A stretch of DNA of 64,000 nucleotides. Source: Ciona savignyi. Taxonomy: Eukaryota > Chordata > Ascidiacea > Phlebobranchia > Cionidae. Positions 47,034-57,076 of this stretch are shown in pieces; the first letter of the stretch is position 1, and each line of letters starts with the position of its first letter. The position numbers and the translations under genes are program-made. The stretch is from positions 137,336-201,335 of the forward strand of contig CH002989.1 of the NCBI GenBank assembly GCA_000149265.1. The letters are read 5' to 3'. Below the pieces are notes generated by a model. That model searched no databases. It worked only from the letters and a program-made list of their open reading frames with translations, and was not told the origin of the DNA.

Positions 47034-50000
47034 ATGATCATGAAATTTGTCGTTATGTTGTTTATTGCGTGTGGCCTAGACATTGTTGTATCAGGTAAAG
47101 TTTTTTAATTGAATTTTGTTTTGTCGCTTCTAATACCTTTTACATTTCAGAGCTGCCAACCTTACAGAAAGGAACCACCGAGCTAAGTGTCGTGTAGTAT
47201 TCTCCAAAGAAAAATGCACTTCGTCCCATACAAGTTATGCTTGAACTCGGTACCATTTTCTGTCAGCGCAACAGTAAGAACCCAAGATCCATCTTTGCCA
47301 CACAAATTCAAGTTGACAGTGATCAAAGAATTTTCCCATGGTTTTAACGTTGAACTAGAACGAACAGACCAGTCTGCAGGCTGGCAAGAGGATTTGTTTG
47401 TGGATTGGCAGTTTTATTCAGGTTAGTGAAGTTTAATGAAAAATAAACATTTACGTGATAGTTAATATTGTGCACAAAAGAGCCCACTTATAGTATGAAT
47501 CCATGCAGTCCGCTCGATTTACCTCAACGCATACAAACTGTAGAGTCAAGTATTTGTTTCATATTCTGGGGATCTATAGACTTTACTGCTAACAAGGGTA
47601 AAGGGAAAGATTGCTAAGGTGTTCCGACCCGACACGTGGGTTTTAACGAGTACAACAAACGTTACCAAATTCTTGGCGGGAAGCCCTCCTTACACTGGCT
47701 CTAACCTGAAGTAATTATTAGAAAACATAAGTTTTTTATTTTAGTAATGTTTCAACAACAGCAACAGAACGGAATGGAAAGCAACAATTTCAAGGGTTAT
47801 TGTCTACCAATAACCATTATTAAAAAAAGTTATTTAGTAAAATATATTATTAATTATCAAATTACAATCGCCTATTTCACCGATTATTTTTTATTAAAAC
47901 CTTGTTTACAAATTGTAATAAACTGCATCAAAAGATAACTTATATATACAACGACTCAGGCAAGGCATACAAATTTTACACAAATAGCTGATATATGTAA
48001 CCCAATCCACACAACCCCTTTAAACTGCCCCTACCCCCAGGAACACGCAAAACAAATAAAAAATAATGGGTTAAGATCATAAAATAGGAAAGATGTTTAT
48101 TAGTATAAATGCAAGATACTTTTTGGTTTTGTTCCGTTTACCATAGCCAACATTTCAAAATATGGAAGCCATAACAATTTCAGACTTCAGTTTCATGCCC
48201 AAGTCCTAACAAACACAAAAACTGGATTCATGATGCTGTAAGACATCCGTAAAACCATGATATGAATTTTAAAATGTTACCTAATTCGAATCGAATGTGT
48301 CTGAGTTCCATCTTGATTCGGAAAATCCGAAGAAAGGGGTATTCATCCGGTTCAGGTTATGCTTTAAAATCCATACAGTTTTTCGTCAAAGTAACAGTTA
48401 GGATCCAGGATTCATCTTTGTCTTACAAATCCAAGGCGACTGTGGTCGAAGGTTTTACTGAAGCTATCGGGTTTATTTCTCAACTGGAGAGAATCGACCA
48501 GTATGTAGGATAGCAAGCGGATATTATTGTAAATTGGTTGATTTACTCTTGTTAGCAAAGTTTTGCCTTACACAACCCATTCAACTAAAATGGAGCAAAG
48601 AACATATATGAGGCGTTCAACCAATTATTCTCTCCATCTCTCCAATGCAAACTGTCCCCACAAAATGGGCTGTCTCTCAAAATTTCTGTCATAGACAGTC
48701 TTAGATTTTTTACAATTTAAAATTGAAGCTTGGATCTGCAACCTAAAGTCAAAACCCTCAAAACTTTTACTTAAAACTTAACAAAACAGAGAAAAATGCA
48801 CACTAAACACCTTTATTTCACTAAGCTATGCTTAAATCTTATAAAACTGCACAGCTTCAAGAGAAACATGGCGCGAAGCTTAGGTCATGCTTTTAGCAAC
48901 CGCGCATAGAAATTGGAGGTTATCTCATTAAGCCCGTTTACATGATGCATGCTCAAACGGATCGGATTGAAAACCAAACGGATTTTAAATGACGTCACAT
49001 ACGTTTCAAATCTAATCTGTTAAGTGTCCCATTTACATGATGCTAATTTTGTTTATTGTTTTTAGAATGCAATTGGATCTGACTGCTGATGTTAATGTTG
49101 TCGGTTAGCCTAGTGGAATGTTAGCGTATGAGTTATGTATTGTCCTGAATTTAATAGTTTTTATTTAGTCATACAACTTTTGATTTAACACTTTTTTGCG
49201 ATGGTAACCTAACATTAGACAGACTAGGCTTGCTAAATTACTCTAATACCTGGCGGAAGTTGTGTTTATGAGTCAAACATCTTAAAAATTAAAGTTTAAC
49301 AAGTTTGCAAAGTTCTTAAGCCTAAATTCAAATCCCAATCCGTTCCAGAAAACCGCTCCCTTTTATCGGATTGGAAATATGACATCTCAAATCCGTTGCG
49401 CCTTTTTTTTTCGCGCAAAACGAGAGAACGGATTGGCGAAATAGATTCGAATCCATTTCAAAGCGCCATGTAAATGGGCTTATTGTGACTCAGCATAATA
49501 CTCATTTAAACACCATGACTAAGGAACCACTTATGCGTCTAACAAAAACAAAGCTTACGACAGTACATTGTAGGCTACACGGAATTTTAAACGGTGACGT
49601 ATTTCCCATTTCTTTATTGACAGGTGGAAATGGTATTCTACTGAATGGACAATACGTGTGGATGCCTGACCCAATCACGCCTCAATCACATACTCTAGCT
49701 CAAGCTAAAGCATCATGTACAGCATTAGGTGCATCTTTACTTGACATCATGGATAAGACAACGTATGACAAAGTTTACAACTACTTCCTCACTACCACAC
49801 TTGGAACTGGATCAAACTCAAATATCTGGCTTGCGATGAGCTTCAACCCAACGGTTTGTACAAACACTTTATTTATACACAAGCAGAATTTTAAGGCCTA
49901 TAAAACGAACCTAAACAAGGTATCTGCGAATTTGCTAAATACATTTAAAACACTAAAAAGTAAGCATTAAATTATATATTTATAACCTTAATGTATGACG

Positions 50001-50470
50001 GTATAATACCACTTACATGCCTGACCAATCATAAAACAACACCGCTAAAGTGCAGAACTGCCATCCAGTAAAGCACATGACTGACACATTTACGTTTTTT
50101 TATAATAATCAACAGTGATAAATGACATATTTTAATACAGCGAACCAAACAAACTTGTCAACCCTCCTGGACACACAACTTAACATTTATTTATCACATT
50201 ATGTCACCAATTTTCTACAGACTATGACACCGACTATGACATTTATCACATTATGTTACCAATTTTCTACAGACTATGACACCGATCTCCAGTTTTGGAC
50301 AACCAGCTTATTCCGGCGATTGGTACCCTGGTTACCCAATTAGCGTATCCACCTACACCGCGATGTTGTTGCAAGTTCAATACGTCCCTTCAAGCACATT
50401 CATCGGACTTTGGAGTCACCCACCCGACCAAGCGCAGTCCACATTCAACCTTTGCGTAAAGTCTCTCTAA
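47034..50470 (+). pseudogene. Lectin copy G: H-type-lectin-like plus CTLD gene, broken in exon 2
   Basis: Exons are 47034-47094 (MIMKFVVMLFIACGLDIVVS), 47151-47421, 49624-49853 and 50273-50470, all with GT-AG borders. Exon 2 has TCG to TAG about 15 codons in, followed by a one-base insertion (GCACTTCG for GCATTCG), and is 271 nt instead of 270. Exons 3 and 4 are clean and still encode a full CTLD (GNGILLNGQYVWMPDPITPQ through FNLCVKSL). The exon 4 acceptor region is duplicated: the same TTTTCTACAG acceptor occurs 52 bases upstream, and using that one would shift frame. Intron 2 holds a decayed second copy of exon 2 (48290-48550). Tandem sister of H. Confidence 0.8.
48290..48550 (+). pseudogene. 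Relic second H-type-lectin exon in intron 2 of G
   Basis: Reads like exon 2 but strongly diverged: FFVKVTVRIQDSSLSYKSK, then ISQLERIDQYVG and, after a TAG (TGG to TAG), QADIIVNWLIYSC. It ends at a TCTT-GTTAGC donor-like site in the same position as real exon 2 donors. The same relic is in H (54330-54725). Confidence 0.7.
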
Positions 50471-52012
50471 ATAATATTGTACAAAATTATGGTGAAGTAT
50501 TAAATATGATAAAAACAATTATAAAAAGAGTATTTTCTTTAAATAAAATGTAGTAAATTCGCGGTTGGCCTTTGCCCATTTTGTACTTCATGTTGTTCTT
50601 ATAACTAATTTTGTATACAGCAATAGGCGATGATGGTTTCGAATAATCTGAAGTAAATCCACGAATCGTCATTGTTTATGAGTACGTCATGTTTTCATTA
50701 TCACTTACTCCCCCTTTATACATCTATGTTAAGTGATGGCCCCTTGTAAGGTGGCTCTTACAAGTAGTTTTAAAGATCATAACTGCAATCAAGTTACATT
50801 ACGTCATCAAAGGTATCAACCCAAGAAGAATTGATCCTGTTTTTCCGTGTTCATAGTAACCGTTTTATTTATAGTCCCTGTGTGTTTTGCTGTAGTTATA
50901 TATATCGGTGAATAAAATCAACCCTTCGTGACGGATTACGCATTATCGGAGTCATATTGGACTATTAGCTGATTGGAGGGATCGTCTGACAAGATTTAGC
51001 GCCAAGCATAGGCAATAAGTATATACTTGTTTCCACGAACCCCTACAAAAATATACCATTATTTTTGTCTTTAAATATATTTTCGCTTTTAATTCGATTG
51101 TTGAACGATTTTTTATTGCGTAACTTAATTCCAAAATCAATAAGAGATATGAGGACCGTTGCGAAACAGTTAGGCTTTATGTCGAAACATTTCTAACTTT
51201 ACGCCACCTTGAATATTTTTCATGTACAAGTTATCCAATAGCAACTGCCATGACAGTACCGACCGAATTAAGTAATTACAACCAGCGTCAGCGTTTTATT
51301 CATTATCTATCATGTAAGCTGGATCTTTCCAAAAGTTTTGCAACTGATCTTTTCATACAAGTTGTTGGTATACCCAACGTGCATGATTATTATTAATATT
51401 AAATCATGGTCAATTGAGATTTCAATAATAAAAACAAACAAGCATACGATAGAGACGTTTGTACTGTTTTAGTTAGTCCATTATTAGTCAAGAATTATAA
51501 GGCGACGTCTGCTAAGTACCTTGCCTAAAGACACAGACGACATTCAGTCAACTTCGATTCAATAAACATTTGACTGCAGTATCTAAAAAATAAATCTAAT
51601 ATGCAACACAAATATTCACAAAGACCCGACTGTGGGTATAATATGACAATTACCCGTGGTATAACGTAGTTGTCACACGTAGGAGTATTGTAATAACATG
51701 CATTAGACCGGGAAAATATATTGTTTGTACCTGGTCAGCACACAGTACTTCTACTACTAGGTTGTAGTAAAGACTCCAATAAACTACAACAAGCTGGTAA
51801 TTAGCATAGTTTTTATCCCGCTTTTAAGAATATTGCATAATGAGGTTTAGGTTTAGTAACCTATTTACGTACAAGGGTACTTCTTTAATTTTTCATTAGA
51901 TGTGGTTGTTACTCTCTAGTTTTAATTATAATTTGTGTTTTTCTAAGTCATGCTAAACATCCTTCAACTTTCTAAAAATCTCGGATTCGAAAGGAACCCA
52001 TAATTAATTTAG
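50471..52012. other. 3' flank of lectin G
   Basis: Matches 57095-58955 behind copy H apart from insertions. Contains no supported gene. Confidence 0.6.
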
Positions 52013-52306
52013 TCCGGCCCGTTGGTCTAACGGTTAAGTGCGTCGCCTTTCAATCGAAAGGTGGAAGGTGCGAAACTGGTCGCTAGCTAGTCGGCTGTGT
52101 CCTTGGGCAAGGCATTTTACGGACATTGCTTGAACCCATTGGATTAATGGGTTCTACCAAATTGAAGGAACGTGTCTGTCATATACAACACACCGCAATA
52201 GCTCCGGTAACCCGACGATGGACGCGAGGTGATCTGACGATTGCCCGTGTGTTAGCCTAACCCCCTTGGTTTTCCCATCTACGGGGATAAAGATGAATAT
52301 CCTATA
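52013..52306 (+). repeat. tRNA-derived SINE, near full length
   Basis: A box TTGGTCTAACGG, hairpin CTTTCAATCGAAAG, B-box-like GGTGCGAAACTGG, conserved body, and a short ATATCCTATAC end. Copy H lacks it at the matching place (58942: CCCATAATTAACAGGTGCG), so it inserted after the G/H duplication or was lost from H. Confidence 0.85.
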
Positions 52307-52411
52307 CTAACAGGTGCAAATCCCGGTGAAAATAGCTATATTTGGTTGTGTCATCTCGAAATAGAATGTATGACTGATAACCTTCCTATCACGCGTAAAA
52401 CCTTTCATAGC

Positions 52412-52511
52412 NNNNNNNNNNNNNNNNNNNNNNNNNNNNNNNNNNNNNNNNNNNNNNNNNNNNNNNNNNNNNNNNNNNNNNNNNNNNNNNNNNNNNNNNN
52501 NNNNNNNNNNN
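52412..52511. other. Assembly gap (100 N) between the G and H duplication units
   Basis: Left flank matches 59040-59050; right flank matches 46543. The gap sits at the junction of the two tandem units. Confidence 0.99.
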
Positions 52512-53011
52512 AAATGTACTTCTAATATGTGCGGTCGTGTGGCTGGATAGTTAAATCGACTGATAATAAATTATATACAAAAAAATCTCTGCAACGATCT
52601 TATCATGCGTTCGTAATCGTAATCGGGCCCATTTTATACCGTGCGGATGCATTGCCGACGGTTAATATATACGAATTTCGGTGTAAAAACGTACCAAGGC
52701 TCTCTTGTAGGCGGACTGTTATATACAGTGATGGGATTCAAGAGTTTCGCATAGGTTCGGTCAAACCCGTTCTTGGAACGTCGGTATAATCACCGATCCG
52801 ATTCTTGCTTTTTTAGACATAAGACCTTTTAGGAAACCTGTTATTAGTAAGTATGATGCAAAAGAGAAACTGTTCTTAAAATTTTGAATCCCATCATTGG
52901 TTATATACATTTGTCATACAGGGGTCGCAATCGGAATTTAGAGAACCCGTGATCTACATTGTAATCATTTCATCATCTTGTGTTTGTATAGATCATTTTT
53001 CACTTTCAAAG

Positions 53012-55861
53012 ATGATCATGAAATATGTCGTTATGTTGTTTATTGCGTGTGGCCTAGACATTGTTGTATCAGGTAAAGATTTTTATTTGATTTTTATTTT
53101 GTCGCTTCTGAACCCTTTAACATTTCAGAGCTGCCAACCTTACAGAAAGGAACCACCGAGCTAAGTGTCGTGTCGTATTCTCCGAAGAAAAATGCATTCG
53201 TCCCATATAAGTTATGCTTGAATTCGGTACCATTTTCTGTCAGCGCAACAGTAAGAACCCAAGATCCATCTTTGCCACACAAATTCAAGTTGACAGTGAT
53301 CAAAGAATTTTCCCATGGTTTTAACGTTGAACTAGAACGAACAGACCAGTCTGCAGGCTGGCAAGAGGATTTGTTTGTGGATTGGCAGTTTTATTCAGGT
53401 TAGTGAAGTTTAATACAAGATAAACATTTAGGTGATAGTTACAGGGCTCGCAAATATTGTGCACAGAATAGTTTTCACAGCCCACTTATAGTATGAATCC
53501 ATGCAGTCCGCTCGATTTACGTCAACGTATATAAACTGTAGAGTCAAGTAGTTGTCCCATATTCTGGGGATCTATAGACTGTACTGCTAACAAGGGTAAT
53601 GGTGCATAGGACGTGATTGTTAAGTTGTTCCGACACAGCACTTGGGTTTTAACGAGTACAACAAACGTTACCAAATTCTTGGCTGGAAGCCCTCCTTACA
53701 CTGGCTCTAACTCTGAAGTAATTATTAGAAAACATAAGATTTTTGTATTTTATTTTAGTAATGTTTTTAACAACAGCAACATAACGGAATGGAAAGCAAC
53801 AATTTCAAGGGTATTGTCTCCCAATAACCTTTGTTAAAAAAAGATATTTAGTAAAATATAGTATTAATTATCAAATTAAAATCGCCTATTTCACCGATTA
53901 TTTTTTATTAAAACCTTGTTTATAAATTGTAATAAACTGCATCAAAAGATAACTTATATATACAACGACTCAGGCAAAGAATACAAATTTTACACAAATA
54001 GCTGATATATGTAACCCAATTCACACAACCCCTTTAAACTGCCCCTCCCTTAGGATTCGCACAACACTGCCCCTTCCCCCAGGAACACGCAAAACAAATT
54101 AAAAATAATTGGTTAAGATCATTAAATAGGAAAGATGTTCATTATTATAAATGCAAGATACTTTTTGGTTTTGTTCCGTTAACCATAACCAACATTTCAA
54201 AATATGGAAGCAATAACGATTTCAGACTTCAGTTTCATGCCCAAGTCCTAACAAACACAAAAACTGGATTCATGATGCTGTAAGACATCCGTAAAATCAT
54301 GATATGGATTTTGAAATATTACCAAACTCGAATCGAATGTGTCTGAGTTCCATCTTGATGCGAAAAATCCGAAGAAAGGGCCATTTACCCGGTTCAGGTT
54401 ATGCTTTAAAATCCGAACCGTTTTTTGGTCAAAGTAAGAGTTAGGATCCAGGATCCATCTCTGTTTTTTTTTTTGTTTTTTTTAACCGGGCCAAGTTTCG
54501 AACCCATGGTGGGCTGGTTACTTCGACCGTTTTTGTATAGACTTGATATATGTAACAGTCGCGTCAACCATTTGGCCACACGACCGAACATCCATTTCTG
54601 TCTTACAAAGCGACTGTGGTCAAAAGGTTTTACTAACCTCATCTTGTGTCTTGCTCAACTGAAGAAAACCGACCAGTCTGCAGGATGGCAAGCGGATATC
54701 ATTGTACATTGGTTTATTTACTCTTGTTAGTGAAGTTTTGCCTTACATTACCCATTCAACTAAAAATGGCGCAAACAACATATAGGAGGCGTTCAACCAT
54801 TTATTCTCTCCATCTCTCCAATGCAAACTGTCCTCACAAAATGGGCTGTCTCTTAAATTTTTGTCATAGAAAGTCTTAAATTTTTTTACAATTTAAAATT
54901 GAAGCTTGGATCTGCAACCTAAAATTTTGAACTTGTATAGAAATGGTGGTTATCTCATTGTGACTCAGCATAAAACTCATTTAAACACCATGACTAAGGG
55001 ACCACTCATGCGTCTAACAAAAACAAAGCGTACGACATTGAATTGTACACGAAATTTTAAACGGTGACGTATTTCTCAATTCTTCATTGACAGGTGGAAA
55101 TGGTATTCTACTGAATGGACAATACGTGTGGATGCCTGACCCAATCACGCCTCAATCACAGACTCTAGCTCAAGCTAAAGCATCATGTACAGCATTAGGT
55201 GCATCTTTACTTGACATCATGGATAAGACAACGTATGACAAAGTTTACAACTACTTCGTCACTACCACACTTGGAACTGGATCCTACTCAAATATCTGGC
55301 TTGCGATGACCTTTAACCCAACGGTTTGTAAAACACTTTTTTTATACACAAGCGGAATTTCAATACGCTTAAAACGGACCAAACATGATATCTGCGAATT
55401 TGCTGAATACGTTTAGAAACTAAAATGTAATGTATGACGTTATAATACCACTTACATTCCTGGCCAATGATAAAACAAAATCGCTAAATAGCAAAACTGC
55501 CATCCATTAAAGCACATTTAAGACATTTACGCTTTTATTATAATCAACAGTGCTATATGACAGATTTTAATACAGCGAACCAAACAAACTTGTCAACCCT
55601 CCTGGACACACAACTTAACATTTATTCATCGTAGATTCACATTATGCCACCAATTTTCTACAGACTAAGACACCGATCTCCAGTTTCGGACAACCAGCTT
55701 ATTCCGGCGATTGGTACCCCGGTTACCCGAGTAACGTATCCACCTATACCGGGATGTTGTTGCTAGTTCAATACGTCCCTTCAAGCACATTCATCGGACT
55801 TTGGAGTCACCCACCCGACCAAGCGCAGTCCACATTTAATATTTGCGTAAAGTCTATCTAA
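53012..55861 (+). CDS. Lectin copy H: intact H-type-lectin-like plus CTLD secreted protein
   Basis: Exons 53012-53072, 53129-53398, 55094-55323 and 55664-55861 join to 759 nt (252 residues). Signal peptide is MIMKYVVMLFIACGLDIVVS. The H-type-lectin-like domain contains FVPYKLCLNSVPFSVSATV and SHGFNVELERTDQ. The CTLD contains AQAKASC, GASLLDI, SNIWLAM, SGDWYPGYPSN, SSTFIGLWSHPPDQ and FNICVKSI. As in D and E the inner cysteine pair and the EPN/QPD motif are absent. GT-AG introns, phases 1, 1, 0. The large intron 2 (1.7 kb) holds a relic of exon 2, itself split by a SINE. A hairpin-ended repeat element begins 50 bases after the stop. Compared with D/E the loop reads TLGTGSYSN instead of TYENGSFAD, so the exposed CTLD loop differs between subgroups. 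Confidence 0.88.
54330..54725 (+). pseudogene. Relic second H-type-lectin exon in intron 2 of H, split by a SINE
   Basis: Same relic as 48290-48550, with a 126-base SINE inside. Downstream part reads DQSAGWQADIIVHWFIYSC before a GTTAGT donor-like site, close to the true exon ending. Confidence 0.7.
54464..54589 (-). repeat. Short tRNA-derived SINE with target duplication
   Basis: On the minus strand: A box TGGCCAAATGG, B box GGGTTCGAAAC, then a poly-A tail (T run at 54464-54482 on the plus strand). Flanked by ATCCATCTCTG (54453-54463) and ATCCATTTCTG (54590-54600), an 11-base duplication with one change. The matching place in G (about 48411) is uninterrupted. Confidence 0.9.
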
Positions 55862-55910
55862 ATAATATTGTACAAAATTATGGCAAGTATTAAATATGAT
55901 AAAAACAACT

Positions 55911-57076
55911 AGAGAGTGTCATCCACGTGTTTAACCACCACTATTTGTAAAACACATGTTGTATAGCCTATATTCATGCTACAGGCTACAGGGTCCCTAA
56001 CCACAATTTGTATTTTATGCACTGACTATGTAGTTTTTGTTTCTGCAAGCATAAACGCATGGGTCCCATAGTTAACATACCAAACTTATTTTCCATGTTT
56101 AGTTAAATAAAGAATAAAAGTCTTAAATTTACAAAAATGTTTTAAATTATAGCTTCTTTTCAATCGCTGAAGTGAAATAAAGCTAAATTCCAAAAACAGC
56201 CCGATTTAGTTTTTTTATTGTTTCAGGCAATTCCCTTGGGTTTAGTAGATAAGTTTCTGTTTTACAAAGTGAGTCATGTTATGTAACAATTCTTAAAGTT
56301 TTAATCTGATTTGTCGGCACGCCTGTCACAATCATAATTCAGGAACATACTTTCGTTTTCATGGAAATTAACCTAAGTAAAAGTTTTCTTTTTTTTAATT
56401 GGCACAGAGTGTCTAATGTGTTAACATTTTACTGAATTTTAATAAAATTAGAGCAGCCGTTCAAACGCTATGGCCACAAAATCAAATTTATTAGAAAAAA
56501 AAAACGTTTTGGTTTTTAGCGTCTGAGGGGAATTCCCCTAGATTCATTACCCAAATTTTTGGTTTCTGGATATTTAGACCATGTTGTCTAACAAATGTCC
56601 AATTTTAATTGCGATTTTATTACTCCTTCTGGTAGATGTCGGGGCGACATGGCATACTTGTCACAATCATGATTTGAGAAAAAAATCTTATTTTAGGGTG
56701 TTTTCCTATGTAATTTTTATATTTTTTTCCAAATGTTAAATCAGTGCCTAATGCACTTACATTTGACCAAATCTGATTAAAATTGGAGTAGCCGTTCAAG
56801 CTCTATGCAACAAAAAGCTAAATTTTTCATAAAAAATACCGTTTTGTTTTTTAACCTCCCAGGGGAATTGCCCTGGATTTATCACCCAAAATTTTGGTTA
56901 CTACATATCTAAACCATGTTGTCTAACGAATGAAAAAGTTTCATTACGATTCCAATATTCCTTCTGGTAGATGTCGGGGCGACATGCCATGCCTGTCAAA
57001 CCTTTGACGAAAAAAAACGAAAAAAAAACGGACAAAAACAATATGTGTCCCAATTTTTCAATTGGGACCCATAATC
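55911..57076 (+). mobile_element. Hairpin-ended element with about two internal ~338-bp repeats
   Basis: Starts AGAGTGTCATCCACGTGTTT; units recognised by GGTAGATGTCGGGG near 56630 and 56968; ends with hairpin GTCCCAATT-TTTC-AATTGGGAC (57047-57068) and CCCATAAT. Flank comparison with G (GATAAAAACAATTATAAAAAG at about 50507) shows the empty site, so it inserted as a unit behind lectin H. No protein encoded. Confidence 0.7.
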
